DNA from: Anaerotruncus sp. MC2020
GTDB taxonomy: Bacteria; Bacillota; Clostridia; Oscillospirales; Ruminococcaceae
Length of the DNA stretch: 64,000 nt
Reading direction: 5' to 3'
Assembly: GCA_000701945.1 (NCBI GenBank)
Contig: KL370842.1
Span: 76,457-140,456 of the forward strand
Shown: piece after piece, positions 1 through 8,896 of the stretch
Position numbering within the stretch: the first letter of the stretch is position 1
Layout: the number at the start of each line of letters is the position of its first letter
The notes under the pieces: generated by a model
The model's database searches: none
Told to the model about the DNA's origin: nothing
The model's input: the letters and a program-made list of their open reading frames with translations, nothing else
Translations under genes and position numbers: made by a program

Positions 1-36
1 CTTATCCGTGCGCCCGAGACCAAATCAAGATATGAC

Positions 37-102
37 GGGCGAGCGGAACTCGCCCCTACAAGATAATTCTATGTAAGGAATGCCGCCCTCGGCGTCCCGA
101 AA
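37..102. repeat. Two short palindromic repeats (CCCTACA-type family)
   Basis: Bases 37-60 read as a GC-rich hairpin (GGGCGAG...CTCGCCC) ending in CCTACA. A related hairpin built on GCCGCCCTCGGCG follows at about 80-97. Related copies occur at 2.2 kb and 5.1 kb in both orientations, always between genes. They look like a dispersed non-coding REP/MITE-like family. Confidence 0.6.
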
Positions 103-118
103 GTGTAAAGGAACCATT

Positions 119-946
119 ATGAAAAAAGGTGCAAAAATAGCCGTCGGCGTATTGGCGGCGCTGACTGTTCTCGGCGGTGCGGGACTGTATCTCTCGCAGA
201 CTTACATCAAATGGAAGGCGATGGAATATGAGATACTGCCCAACTTCACAGACGGGACAGACGTCACAGAGCCCTATCCCTATGCTGATATAGAAGTCCC
301 CGAAAGCTTCAAGGAATGCTCGATAAAGGGCATAGACTTCGAGGCTCCCGACGGGCTGTTCTGGATGTATCCCGAGGAGACGGAAGGCTTGAAATCGGGT
401 ATTATCGTCGATAACGACAACGTTGAAAAGCGTGAACTCCTCGTCTGCGTCATGGACAAGGGCGAGCCTGAGGAAGAAAACGGACCTGATATCGACCACT
501 TCCGAGAAGTCGGCTTCTTCGACAAGCGCATGAACAAGGGACTGAAAAAGCTCGGATATGAGCCGCCCGAGAACTACCATGATATGATTTTCCTGTGCGA
601 GACCTTCGACTATAAGAAGTGCAATAAGCTCTCGCCCTCCGAGGTCAACGCGACGTATAAGCTCATGGAGCTGAAGGCGATAATGATACCTTCGCTGATT
701 GCGTTTAATTGCGTTGAGGGCGATATGGCGCATGACTCCTTCATCGAGCCGAATCACTACTACTTCGATAACGGCAATATGAAGTCGTTTGTTTCCGAGT
801 TTATAAACGACCATGGTGCGTATGAGCTGAATCTCGAGGTCTACGACGTCAATGACCTCGACAACCGGCAGAATGTGATAATTCTCAGCAAGGACCCCGA
901 GGTCGCACGGCAGATAGCCAAAACCGTTCAGATAGCGGAGGACTGA
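119..946 (+). CDS. Membrane-anchored protein of unknown function
   Basis: 275 residues. The start at 119 is preceded by AAAGGAACC; the longer frame from 80 runs through a palindromic repeat and is unlikely. Residues 5-26 form one hydrophobic segment after a lysine-rich start (MKKGAKIAVG), so this is a signal anchor or uncleaved signal peptide. The rest is acidic, with no repeats and no motif I recognise. The stop is one base before rimM, so the two are probably co-transcribed, but the rimM-trmD link is too general to suggest a role. There is no lipobox cysteine at the end of the hydrophobic stretch. Function unknown. Confidence 0.75.
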   Translation: MKKGAKIAVGVLAALTVLGGAGLYLSQTYIKWKAMEYEILPNFTDGTDVTEPYPYADIEVPESFKECSIKGIDFEAPDGLFWMYPEETEGLKSGIIVDNDNVEKRELLVCVMDKGEPEEENGPDIDHFREVGFFDKRMNKGLKKLGYEPPENYHDMIFLCETFDYKKCNKLSPSEVNATYKLMELKAIMIPSLIAFNCVEGDMAHDSFIEPNHYYFDNGNMKSFVSEFINDHGAYELNLEVYDVNDLDNRQNVIILSKDPEVARQIAKTVQIAED

Positions 947-947
947 T

Positions 948-1451
948 ATGAAAAAGGAATTCCTTGAAGCGGGCAAGATAGTTACGACCCACGGCATCCG
1001 CGGCGAGGTCAAGATAATGCCCTATACCGATACTCCCGAGCTCCTCGCGGAGTTCGACCGCCTGTTCATGGGCAGGAACAAGGAAGAGGTCACGATAGTG
1101 CGCTCGCGAGTGTTCAAGAATATGGTCATCGCCAAGATAGAGGGCGTAGATACGCCCGAGGATGCGGAAAAGCTCCGCAATAAACTGCTCTATATGCACC
1201 GCGACGACCTTGAGCTCGGCGAAGATACCTACTTTATTCAGGACCTCATCGGCATGGAGGTCCGCGATGCCGACTCCGACGAGCTGTACGGCGTCATCGA
1301 CGATGTCATGCAGACGGGCGCGAACGACGTCTACGTCGTAAAATCGGCGGATAAGGAGCTTCTCGTCCCTGCTATCGCGGACGTGGTCATCTCCACCGAC
1401 ATCGACGGCAATGTGATGACGATACGCCCTCTCGACGGGCTTTTCGACTGA
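948..1451 (+). CDS. rimM: Ribosome maturation factor RimM
   Basis: 167 residues, the usual length. RimM binds ribosomal protein S19 and assists maturation of the 30S head in the cytoplasm. The N-terminal part has the family signature around residues 8-25 (AGKIVTTHGIRGEVKI), followed by a first barrel domain. The C-terminal PRC-barrel-like domain is at about 95-165 (DLIGMEVRD, LLVPAIADVV). trmD follows after 10 bases; the rimM-trmD pair is widely conserved in bacteria and supports both calls. Confidence 0.96.
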   Translation: MKKEFLEAGKIVTTHGIRGEVKIMPYTDTPELLAEFDRLFMGRNKEEVTIVRSRVFKNMVIAKIEGVDTPEDAEKLRNKLLYMHRDDLELGEDTYFIQDLIGMEVRDADSDELYGVIDDVMQTGANDVYVVKSADKELLVPAIADVVISTDIDGNVMTIRPLDGLFD

Positions 1452-1461
1452 CGGAGGACGC

Positions 1462-2157
1462 ATGAAAATAGAAATTGCTACACTTTTCCCCGAGATGTGC
1501 GAGGCTGTGCTCGGCGAGAGCATCGTCGGCAGAGCCCGTAAGGCGGGCAAAATCGAAGTCCACTGCCGACAGATACGCGAGTATACGCAGGATAAGCACC
1601 GCCGCGTGGACGATACTCCCTACGGCGGAGGCATGGGCATGGTCATGCAGTGCGAGCCGATATACAACTGCTATATGGCGGTCTGTGACGAGATGGGCTG
1701 TAAGCCGCATACTATATATATGTCGCCGAAGGGAAAGGTGCTGACCCAGCAGAGAGCCGTCGAGCTCTCGAAAATGGACAATATCCTCATTATCTGCGGT
1801 CACTACGAGGGCGTAGACCAGCGCGTCATCGACAAGATAGTCGACGAGGAGCTGTCTATCGGCGATTACGTCCTCACTGGCGGGGAGCTCCCCGCTATGG
1901 TGCTGACCGACTGCGTGGCGAGAATGTGCGAGGGCGTGCTCTCGGACGATATCTGCTTCGAGGAGGAGAGCATCTACAGCGGACTGCTCGAATATCCCCA
2001 TTATACGCGCCCCGAGGTGTGGGAAGGGGAGAGCGTGCCGCCGATTCTCCTTTCGGGACATCACGCCAACATCGAGAAGTGGCGTCACGAGCAGAGCCTC
2101 GAGCTCACCAAGGAGCGCCGCCCCGACTTGTATGAGGCGTATATTAATAAGGAATGA
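1462..2157 (+). CDS. trmD: tRNA (guanine-N1-)-methyltransferase TrmD
   Basis: 231 residues. TrmD methylates G37 of tRNAs with a G at position 36, using S-adenosylmethionine, which prevents +1 frameshifting. The SPOUT signatures are visible: DDTPYGGGMGMVM near residue 50, LIICGHYEGVDQRVI near 110, and the knot segment SIGDYVLTGGELPAM near 132. The C-terminal part (HHANIEKWR, LELTKERRPDL) is the dimer-completing helix region. RBS is GGAGG at 1453-1457. A strong terminator follows, so this ends the unit that begins with rimM. Confidence 0.97.
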   Translation: MKIEIATLFPEMCEAVLGESIVGRARKAGKIEVHCRQIREYTQDKHRRVDDTPYGGGMGMVMQCEPIYNCYMAVCDEMGCKPHTIYMSPKGKVLTQQRAVELSKMDNILIICGHYEGVDQRVIDKIVDEELSIGDYVLTGGELPAMVLTDCVARMCEGVLSDDICFEEESIYSGLLEYPHYTRPEVWEGESVPPILLSGHHANIEKWRHEQSLELTKERRPDLYEAYINKE

Positions 2158-2159
2158 CA

Positions 2160-2187
2160 AAGCAGGCAGTGTCTTCACTGCCTGCTT
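2160..2187 (+). terminator. Rho-independent terminator of rimM-trmD
   Basis: A perfect 12-bp stem (AAGCAGGCAGTG with CACTGCCTGCTT) around a TCTT loop lies directly after the trmD stop and is followed by GGTTTATAT. Confidence 0.85.
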
Positions 2188-2193
2188 GGTTTA

Positions 2194-2723
2194 TATAATG
2201 GTGCGATGTGCAAAAATACAGCGCGGGCGCTCGGAAAGCGCCCCTACAGAAATAGTTCGTTTTGTCTATGCTTGTAGGGGCGAGTTCCGCTCGCCCGAAA
2301 ATGACTTGAGGGGATAAACAGGATTCAGATTTAAGCGGAAGCCTGCTTTTTGATAGGCTCGCTATCAGTCGATTTTTGGGGCTTTTTGGATAATTTAAGT
2401 GGAATAATTTAGCTAAAATTAAATCGCCGCGAGCAGCTTTTGTGGGCGATTTTTCAAGATAATTTTTTTATCCAATTCTTACATTTGCTATATAATCTGA
2501 ATATATGTCTATAGCAAATGCACATAAACAGGCTGTATAGTAGAAAACGCTTTAGCCTTTTAGCAATAGTAAACATATTATTGTAGGGAAAATATACAGA
2601 TTGAACAATAAAAATCAACGCGAATTTGTAGTGATAATTCACAAGCAGAATGTATAAATCTATCGGTCATTTAATCTAAATGTAGAATTTGAGGAAAAGA
2701 GACACTTTTGCGGTAAAAATGCG
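2194..2723. other. Non-coding gap with palindromic repeats
   Basis: No convincing gene is present. Two repeats of the CCCTACA/TGTAGGGG family lie at about 2220-2248 (GCGGGCGCT...AGCGCCCCTACA) and 2274-2299 (TGTAGGGGCGAG...CTCGCCC), in opposite orientations. From 2320 to 2720 the DNA is AT-rich without a supported gene; a short minus-strand frame at 2454-2642 lacks homology and a clear RBS. Confidence 0.6.
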
Positions 2724-2752
2724 TTGACTATGAAAAAAAATGAATGTATAAT
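2724..2752 (+). promoter_or_regulatory. Sigma-A promoter for the HPr gene
   Basis: TTGACT (2724-2729) and TATAAT (2747-2752) are 17 bp apart, about 80 bp before the HPr start codon. Confidence 0.85.
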
Positions 2753-2832
2753 AAATTACAGCAACTGAAACAATTTGCATGAAACGTCCGTATAGCACAA
2801 CGGACGACTACAGAGAATAGGAGAGTTGTATT

Positions 2833-3105
2833 ATGTTTGTCAGAGAAGTAATGGTAAAAAATCAGGTTGGTCTCCACGCAAGACCCGCTACATTCTTCAT
2901 CCAGAAGGCTAATGAGTTCAAGTCCTCTATCTGGATAGAGAAGGAAGAGCGCAGAGTCAATGCAAAGAGCCTCCTCGGAATCCTTTCCCTCGGTATCGTG
3001 GGCGGTACTAATGTCAAGGTAATTGCTGACGGTGCTGATGAGAGGGCTGCTGTTGACGCTCTTGTCGAGCTCGTAGACAGCGGTTTCAGCGAGGAAAACA
3101 GATAA
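2833..3105 (+). CDS. HPr-family phosphocarrier protein
   Basis: 90 residues, full HPr length. HPr carries phosphate from Enzyme I to sugar-specific PTS enzymes and, in Firmicutes, is a regulator through serine phosphorylation. The active histidine is present at position 15 (VGLHARPAT) and the regulatory serine at position 46 (NAKSLLGILSLGI), so this is HPr-like and not the histidine-less Crh. It stands alone with its own promoter and terminator and no ptsI beside it. The residues around Ser46 are typical of HPr kinase targets. Some clostridial HPr-like proteins act mainly in catabolite control, so PTS transport cannot be assumed. Confidence 0.93.
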   Translation: MFVREVMVKNQVGLHARPATFFIQKANEFKSSIWIEKEERRVNAKSLLGILSLGIVGGTNVKVIADGADERAAVDALVELVDSGFSEENR

Positions 3106-3127
3106 AATATCCTTCGGCACAAAATCG

Positions 3128-3149
3128 GGGCGTTACAGATGTAACGCCC
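3128..3149 (+). terminator. Terminator of the HPr gene
   Basis: A 10-bp stem (GGGCGTTACA with TGTAACGCCC) and two-base loop is followed by ACTTTTATTAT. Confidence 0.85.
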
Positions 3150-3174
3150 ACTTTTATTATATTGCGTCAGTGCT

Positions 3175-4371
3175 TTACTCAAGCATTTTTTCTGCGAATA
3201 TCGCGTAGCCGCGCGTCGGGTCGGAGACGAATACGTGCGTTACCGCTCCTATGAGCCGCCCGTCCTGTATTATCGGACTGCCGCTCATGCCCTGCACTAT
3301 GCCTCCTGTCTCCGCGAGAAGGTCGGGGTCGGTGATGTGGATGACCATGTTCTTGGAGGTGTCCGCGCCGCTGAAGTCCACGGACTCTATCTCAGCCGCG
3401 TATTTCCGCGGGACAGAGCCGCTCACAGTCGCGCAGACCTGCACCTCGCCCGTGGTGATGTCCTGTCGGTAGCCGAGAGGGTATTCCTCCGCGCCGTCGG
3501 CAAGTGCACTCACAGCGGATTCGGACAGCCGCCCGTATATGCCGCTCGCACAGTTGCGGTCGAGGACGCCGATAACAGGGGAGCGCGTGAAGCGTCCGCG
3601 GAGCTCGCCCGCTCTGCCAGTCACGCCCTTGCGCGCGCCCGTTATCTCAACGGGGACGGCTTCGCCGCTCTGAATCGGGATAATCTCGCCTGTGTCGGTG
3701 TCGCAGACGGGGTGACCAAGCCCCGCAAATTCGCCAGTTTCCTTGTTGATATAGGTCATCGTGCCTATGCCCGCGATGCTGTCGCGCACCCACATACCGC
3801 CGCGCCACGTTTTCGCGCTCTCGGAGTAGACAGGGTGCAGACACGCGGTCAGCTCGGCACTGCCTCGGGTCAGCGAGAGCGTGACGTCACATCCGCCGCT
3901 GTCCGCGATGACCTGCTGTAAATCGGCATTTGAGCTCAGCCGCACGTTGTCCGCGAGACGTATCACGTCCCCGACCTCTACGCCCGCAAGCTCCGCAGGA
4001 CAGACATCGTCGCCCGCGCAGTCGACCTTGCCCGTAGCAGTCACCATGACGCCCTCCATGAGCAGCTTCACGCCGAACGGCGCTCCGCTCGCGATGAGGG
4101 TCGGAGGCTCCTCACGGCGCACGCTCACGCTCTTGACGGGTATTGCTCCGAACAGCGAGAGGGTCGCCTTGTCGGAGGTGCCTCGCGGCTCGGAGACGCT
4201 GCCGATACAGCGGAGCTCGGGGTACTGCGCGAACTGCACGCTCCCCGCAGTCCCGACGGTCACGCTCTCGGGCAGACGCAGCGAGTAGTAGCCCGCTGTG
4301 CCGAATAAGCCGAAAATTGCCGCAGATAATACTACTGCCGCCGTTTTTTTGATTTTTCTGTAAAATTGCAT
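3175..4371 (-). CDS. spoIVB: SpoIVB serine peptidase (S55)
   Basis: 398 residues from an ATG at 4371 that has AAAGGAAC upstream; a longer frame to 4422 lacks this support. SpoIVB is made in the forespore, enters the intermembrane space and cleaves SpoIVFA to activate sigma-K processing during sporulation. Residues 10-30 are a membrane anchor. A PDZ segment sits near 128-155 (AGVEVGDVIRLADNV). The catalytic elements are GLGHPV (histidine), HITDPDLL (aspartate) and the C-terminal GMSGSPII (serine). spo0A, a frequent neighbour, is not next to it here; it converges on the HPr gene. It shows the organism belongs to a spore-forming lineage. Confidence 0.95.
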   Translation of the reverse strand: MQFYRKIKKTAAVVLSAAIFGLFGTAGYYSLRLPESVTVGTAGSVQFAQYPELRCIGSVSEPRGTSDKATLSLFGAIPVKSVSVRREEPPTLIASGAPFGVKLLMEGVMVTATGKVDCAGDDVCPAELAGVEVGDVIRLADNVRLSSNADLQQVIADSGGCDVTLSLTRGSAELTACLHPVYSESAKTWRGGMWVRDSIAGIGTMTYINKETGEFAGLGHPVCDTDTGEIIPIQSGEAVPVEITGARKGVTGRAGELRGRFTRSPVIGVLDRNCASGIYGRLSESAVSALADGAEEYPLGYRQDITTGEVQVCATVSGSVPRKYAAEIESVDFSGADTSKNMVIHITDPDLLAETGGIVQGMSGSPIIQDGRLIGAVTHVFVSDPTRGYAIFAEKMLE

Positions 4372-4492
4372 TTTTTGGTTCCTTTCAGTCGGAAAAGCCC
4401 GACTAAAAATAGTATGTATCACTGCTGAGACGATATGATTGTGAATTACTCACAGCAAAGATTATCCCGCAACAGAAGTCAGGTGTGAAATA

Positions 4493-4996
4493 ATGGGAAA
4501 AAAACGAAAAAATCCGCTTATTATAGCCGCAAAGGCGGTGATGCTCGTGCTGACCGCCGTGTACCCGCTCTTTATGGTGTGTATGTCGGGGGCAGGTCTC
4601 ATATATAATAAGGACAGCTACGGCGGGAAGCTCGCCGTCGTGGGAGCTCTGCTCATAGCTTCGGGACTCGTCATGGCGCTCGGAGCGGTACTGGCTCTGC
4701 CGAGGCGGAATCTGCCGAATATCGCGGCTGTCGTCTGCTCGGGAGTCGGACTGGCGCTGTGTCTCGTGATGATGTACAGGCTCTGCTCGCACGCCGACGC
4801 TGCGGGCTGGACGGACAAGTTCGCGCTCACGCCGATAAGCGATATGTACCGCGCGAGGATACTGCCGTGTATTGCTCCCGCAGCTATAGCAGCAGCGGTG
4901 GCAGCCGTGCAGCTCTGCTCGTATGAGGCAGCCGAGGAGCGCCGCCGACGCCGCGAGCGCGAGGACGCTCCCGCGCCGAAAATAATCGATGACTGA
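4493..4996 (+). CDS. Four-helix integral membrane protein, unknown function
   Basis: 167 residues with four likely membrane segments (about 9-35, 47-70, 76-95 and 122-142), short loops and a basic then acidic tail (EERRRRRERE, then DAPAPKIIDD). It is divergent from spoIVB and followed by a clear terminator, so it is probably a single-gene unit. I recognise no family. The arrangement resembles small uncharacterised membrane proteins common in Ruminococcus. Confidence 0.7.
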   Translation: MGKKRKNPLIIAAKAVMLVLTAVYPLFMVCMSGAGLIYNKDSYGGKLAVVGALLIASGLVMALGAVLALPRRNLPNIAAVVCSGVGLALCLVMMYRLCSHADAAGWTDKFALTPISDMYRARILPCIAPAAIAAAVAAVQLCSYEAAEERRRRREREDAPAPKIIDD

Positions 4997-5011
4997 GTAT
5001 AGTATACCACG

Positions 5012-5036
5012 AAAAGAACGCGAAATGCGTTCTTTT
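5012..5036 (+). terminator. Terminator after the 4.5-kb membrane protein
   Basis: A 10-bp stem (AAAAGAACGC with GCGTTCTTTT) and five-base loop is followed by TT. Confidence 0.85.
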
Positions 5037-5053
5037 TTGTTGTGCGGTAAATT

Positions 5054-5214
5054 TGTAGGTGCGATTTCTGCTTGCTCGCAATATACGGAAAACTTGTAGG
5101 GAACGCCGCCCTCGGCGTTCCGCAAAAAATAACGGAAAACGCGTTGTAGGGGCGGATATTATCCGCCCCAAATATATGAACGGCATACACGGGCGCACGG
5201 AATGCGCCCCTACA
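5054..5214. repeat. Cluster of four TGTAGGGG-type palindromic repeats
   Basis: Copies lie at about 5054-5080 (weaker), 5095-5123, 5145-5170 and 5191-5214, the last one inverted. Each starts or ends with TGTAGG/CCTACA and holds a 7-8-bp GC-rich hairpin whose two arms change together between copies (GGCGGATATTATCCGCC against GGGCGCACGGAATGCGCCC). Compensatory change keeps the stem, so the structure seems to be maintained. Confidence 0.7.
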
Positions 5215-5217
5215 CAA

Positions 5218-5249
5218 GGAAAGGGCTGCCCCGTCGGACAGCCCTTTCC
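5218..5249 (-). terminator. Hairpin downstream of the ABC operon
   Basis: An 11-bp stem (GGAAAGGGCTG with CAGCCCTTTCC) lies 45 bp past the end of the solute-binding protein gene. The T-tract is poor on both strands, so it may mainly protect the transcript end. Confidence 0.5.
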
Positions 5250-5292
5250 CCTCATAAGGAGGTGGAGTTTATGAAATTGAAGATAGCGTTGT

Positions 5293-7716
5293 TTATGACT
5301 GCTCGCTTACCATGATGGATACACGGTTCTGTATTATCTCAGCAGTCTGCTTTGCGGTCTTTTCTCCCGCAAAATATGCGTTTATCTCTTCGTTTACGAT
5401 GTCCTCGATATCAGAATCCCACACGCTCATGCCGCTCACGTTTGCGTTGTAGATGAGGTCCTTGAGGTATTCGCGGTCCTCTGCCGAGAGATTCGGTATC
5501 GTTATTGTCTGGTCGCCTATAGTATACTCGGAGGGCTCGTAGTGCTTCTCGCCGTTCTCGTCAGTGTAGTTCGGGTCCTTCATTGCCTCGTCGAGTTCAT
5601 CCTCAAGCACGCTCTTCAGCGCGGGTAGCGACCAGTTGTTCTTCTTCTGATAGTCGCTTGTGAAGAAGCTGCTGATGAATCTCCAGCACTCGTCCTTGTT
5701 GGGCGAATCGCTCAGTATTGCAAAGCTTGCGCTCGTGTTTACCGACATTCCGCAGCCGTTTCTCGAGGGATAGCCTGCCAGCGTTATGTCCTCGCCGAAG
5801 GTAACTGCCTTGGCACGGTTGATATCTCTGAGGTCATAGAGCGATATCTGCGATATAAGCGCCTTGTTCTTTCTGATAGCGGTCTGACGCTCCTCGTAGT
5901 ATTTATCCATCTGTTCCTCGTTCATGTTCTCCCAGTCGGGCTGCTCCTCCTCGTCGGGGAAGCGGTTGGCAAACTCGAGTATCTTGATGAATTCGTCGGA
6001 ATCATAGCTGCACTTGCCGTTCTTGTAGTCAACGAAGTTCATGTTCGTCATGAGGAAGTTGAAGACGTTTATCTTTGTGCTGTCCCACTCTGTGAGCTGT
6101 GCGCCCTCGGGGAGCTTCTCATATGTCTCGATGAGGTCGTCTATCGTCCAGTTCTCCTTGTCGCAGAGAGCCTTCTTGACCGCTACTGTCGTCATTCCGA
6201 AGTTCGGAGAGATGGAGTAGAGCTTGCCGTCCTCCTCGCACGCCTTGAGCAGCGAGGGAACTATATCGTCCTTGGAAACTGTGCCGTCCTTGCCGAGGTA
6301 GTCGTTGAGGTCTACGAATACGCCCTTGTTGGAGAGTCCCTTTATTGCGGTCGGGTCGCTGAAGTATACCATATCGGGCGAATTGCCTGCGATGATGTCG
6401 AGCTTGAACTGCTTTGCGGGAGTGTTCAGGTACTTTTCGCTCTGCTGATCCCAGTCGTAGTACTTGCTGTAGTCGTTTATCTTGATGCGGTACTTGTCGC
6501 TCGTCCTGTTGAAGGAGTTGACTTCGCTCATGAAGTCGCTGTCGCTGTAGATGACGGCTACCGTGATGAGGGTCTTGTCCTGAAGCTCGGAGGCGTCGCG
6601 CTCCTTTATGCGGTAGAAGCCGTTTGCGGAAGCGTCGGAGTAATCGTAGATGTATATGATGAATTCATTGTTGCCGACGGGCATTATCCCGCGGATATTG
6701 TCGCCGCTGAGGTCGGAGTCTACCCACGCTGTGAGCATCTCTGCTGTGCCGTTGTCCTTGATGCCGTAGAGTCCGCGGTAGGACGAAGCGTAGTATGCAT
6801 AGTTTTCATCGCCCGAAACGAGGTTGGTTATGCTGTCGTTGTCGAGTCCGCTGATAGTCGCCGCCTTTGAATTGACCTTGAAGGTCTTGGTGTCGACTAC
6901 GCCTATGCACTGATTCTCCTCGTAGTATGAGGTGAAGGCTATGTTCTTGTCGGGAGTTGCACATACCGCGCCAAGCCATACGTCATCGGGGAAATCTATC
7001 TGCTCGCCGAATGTGCCGTCTGTATTGAGGATATAGTAGCTCTCTACCTCGGCTGAGATGTGTGCGAGCGCTTTCGTGCTGTCAATGGGAGTGATGCTGC
7101 TGAGGTAGGGGATTATAGCTTCGTCATCGGCATCTTCATTGAAGATGTCCATGTTTACCTTGGAGCTGCTCAGCTCCTTGCCTGTGCTGTCAAAGGTGTA
7201 GAGATATGTGGTCTGTACAGAGTTTTTGTTGTAGGCGTCCCAGTCGTAGGAATCAAAGTCGAAATCGGGGGAGCTCCAGTCGGGCATCTCCATGTCGCCG
7301 TGGTCGGTGATGTTTGCAACGTGGAAGATAGTTCCGTCGAGAGCTGCCGCGGTGTTGCAGTAGAGCTCGGAGTTCTTGCCTCTCTCGTATTTGGGGATTA
7401 TGGGGGTGAAGCTGTCAAAGCTGAGGTCGGTGATGAACAGCTCTTCTCCGTCGCCCTTGTCGGAGGAGCCTGTGATGAGGACGTTGTCGGTGTCGCCGAG
7501 GCGGGTTATCGTGTTGACATACTGAACGTCGGGGGTGCTGCCTATCGGCTCTGCTGTGTAGGTGTGCTTGAGCACCTCGGAGGCTGACTGCTTGGGCTTT
7601 TCACCCTTGCTGCCGCTGCCGCTTCCCTGTCCGGGGAGCGAGCACGATGCTGCGGAGAGCAGGCAGGTCAGCGAGAGTGCGGCTGCCATTGTTCTGAGTG
7701 CGGTATCTCTTTTCAT
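5293..7716 (-). CDS. Lipoprotein: propeller-like domain fused to an ABC solute-binding domain
   Basis: 807 residues, about twice the usual length of a sugar-binding protein. A lipoprotein signal peptide ends in LLSAASC (cysteine near 25), so it is anchored outside the membrane. Residues about 50-390 form repeated beta-rich segments resembling a beta-propeller or sensor domain (NTITRLGDTDNVLIT, GLYGIKDNGTAEML). Residues about 390-800 resemble a family-1 extracellular solute-binding protein (SFNRTSDKYRI, DIIAGNSPDMVYF, the VDLNDYLGKDG region and a late SASFAILS segment). It is the last gene of the operon with the permeases at 10.8-12.6 kb. The substrate is probably a carbohydrate, but the ligand cannot be read from sequence. 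Confidence 0.85.
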   Translation of the reverse strand: MKRDTALRTMAAALSLTCLLSAASCSLPGQGSGSGSKGEKPKQSASEVLKHTYTAEPIGSTPDVQYVNTITRLGDTDNVLITGSSDKGDGEELFITDLSFDSFTPIIPKYERGKNSELYCNTAAALDGTIFHVANITDHGDMEMPDWSSPDFDFDSYDWDAYNKNSVQTTYLYTFDSTGKELSSSKVNMDIFNEDADDEAIIPYLSSITPIDSTKALAHISAEVESYYILNTDGTFGEQIDFPDDVWLGAVCATPDKNIAFTSYYEENQCIGVVDTKTFKVNSKAATISGLDNDSITNLVSGDENYAYYASSYRGLYGIKDNGTAEMLTAWVDSDLSGDNIRGIMPVGNNEFIIYIYDYSDASANGFYRIKERDASELQDKTLITVAVIYSDSDFMSEVNSFNRTSDKYRIKINDYSKYYDWDQQSEKYLNTPAKQFKLDIIAGNSPDMVYFSDPTAIKGLSNKGVFVDLNDYLGKDGTVSKDDIVPSLLKACEEDGKLYSISPNFGMTTVAVKKALCDKENWTIDDLIETYEKLPEGAQLTEWDSTKINVFNFLMTNMNFVDYKNGKCSYDSDEFIKILEFANRFPDEEEQPDWENMNEEQMDKYYEERQTAIRKNKALISQISLYDLRDINRAKAVTFGEDITLAGYPSRNGCGMSVNTSASFAILSDSPNKDECWRFISSFFTSDYQKKNNWSLPALKSVLEDELDEAMKDPNYTDENGEKHYEPSEYTIGDQTITIPNLSAEDREYLKDLIYNANVSGMSVWDSDIEDIVNEEINAYFAGEKTAKQTAEIIQNRVSIMVSEQS

Positions 7717-7753
7717 TTTCCATTTTCCTTTCGTGGCTGTGGTACTGTTTGTT

Positions 7754-8884
7754 TTATATGTTAGCTTTCTTTTGCCTGCGGCGGTATACCGCCTTTTTAT
7801 ATGCTTCTATCACAGCTGATATCAGCTTCAGCCCGTTCCTCTTGACGAGGCGCGAGCCCTGCCATATCAGCCAAATAGCGGTTATTATCGGCAGCACGAA
7901 GCATACCGTGCGCCAGAAATACATCGGCGCGAGCTTGAATTCTGCGATGCGCGAGGCGTTCTCCCAGTAGGGGTAGACCAGCGTGTCCCTGCGTACTGCG
8001 AGGAGCGGACGCTTTTTGTACGCCTTCGCCATTCGCGAGGGCTTGAAGCGCTCGGTGTTGTTGACCGCGCTGTATCTGCCATTATACATATTCTTGAGGT
8101 ACTTGTTCACCGTGTTGTAGGCGAAGTTCTCGACGGGGTCGTACATTATGCACTCGTAGCAGGTTATCTTCGTCAGCTTTGCGGGAGCTTCCGAGCCGCC
8201 GTCCATTCCGTAGCCTCTGTTTTCGGCGGAATACTGCACCTGCGGGAGGCTTGCCGCACCGTCGTATGAGACGTATACGCGCGGGTTCTCGTCGGCTGTG
8301 AGCTTCTCGTATTTGTCGGTCGGGTCGTCGATGACCGCCGCTATGTAGAACTGCGTGCCGTCGATGTATATCTGCTGACCCGCGACATTCGGCGAGCCGT
8401 AGAGCTTCCACGCGAGCGAACGCTCTATCACTGCGCCGTCCTGCATGAGGTCGTCCTCGGTGAAGTAGGCGCCGCTCAGCCGCTTGAAATCGCGGAAGAG
8501 GAAGAAGTCTCCGCCGACTGCGGTGATGTCAGCCTCGGCGTTCTTTATCGAGTCGGCTGTGACATATCCCGTGCCTATCGGCGTGCTGTACGCGTCGGGC
8601 GTCTCGGGGAGCTTGCCGTTCGGGTCGTTTATCGCCGAGCTCAGCTTGCTCTGCATCTCCGCACGGAGCGCATAGACGCTGTCGGTGGTGAAGCCTGCGT
8701 CCTCGGAGAAGAAACAGCTTATCTGCGTGCTTTCGCCGTCCCTGTCCCATTTCTCGGCAGAGCGGTTGTAGCTCTGCGAGCGGGCTATCGCTCCGCCTGT
8801 AAGCGTGAGTGCGAGCGCCGCGGTCAGCGAGAGGGCGTTCACGCCTGCGATGACGGCGTAAAGCAGTGGTTTTTTCAGTTTCAT
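7754..8884 (-). CDS. MacB periplasmic-core-like membrane protein
   Basis: 376 residues. One membrane segment near 8-33 and one near 320-345 (FWRTVCFVLPIITAIWLIW) enclose an extracellular domain. The segment FFLFRDFKRLSGAYFTEDD ... GAVIERSLAWKLYGS ... QQIYIDGTQFYIAAVID matches the MacB periplasmic-core pattern of FtsX-type ABC permeases. However, the remaining permease helices and any ATPase are missing. It follows the HlyD-like adaptor by 12 bases, so adaptor and this protein probably act as a pair, as MacA and MacB do. It may be a stand-alone derivative that gates or assembles with the neighbouring CUT1 permeases. Function inferred only. Confidence 0.7.
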   Translation of the reverse strand: MKLKKPLLYAVIAGVNALSLTAALALTLTGGAIARSQSYNRSAEKWDRDGESTQISCFFSEDAGFTTDSVYALRAEMQSKLSSAINDPNGKLPETPDAYSTPIGTGYVTADSIKNAEADITAVGGDFFLFRDFKRLSGAYFTEDDLMQDGAVIERSLAWKLYGSPNVAGQQIYIDGTQFYIAAVIDDPTDKYEKLTADENPRVYVSYDGAASLPQVQYSAENRGYGMDGGSEAPAKLTKITCYECIMYDPVENFAYNTVNKYLKNMYNGRYSAVNNTERFKPSRMAKAYKKRPLLAVRRDTLVYPYWENASRIAEFKLAPMYFWRTVCFVLPIITAIWLIWQGSRLVKRNGLKLISAVIEAYKKAVYRRRQKKANI

Positions 8885-8896
8885 CGCCCCACCGCC

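Noticed and set aside
2454..2642. A 62-codon minus-strand frame in the 2.2-2.8 kb gap
   Set aside because: AT-rich, no RBS, no homology pattern; probably chance.
3235..3921. A 228-codon plus-strand open frame
   Set aside because: Opposite spoIVB, no start signal and no domain.
5271..5315. AAGGAGG followed by ATG and 14 codons
   Set aside because: The RBS is good but the frame stops inside the end of the solute-binding gene; at most a remnant.
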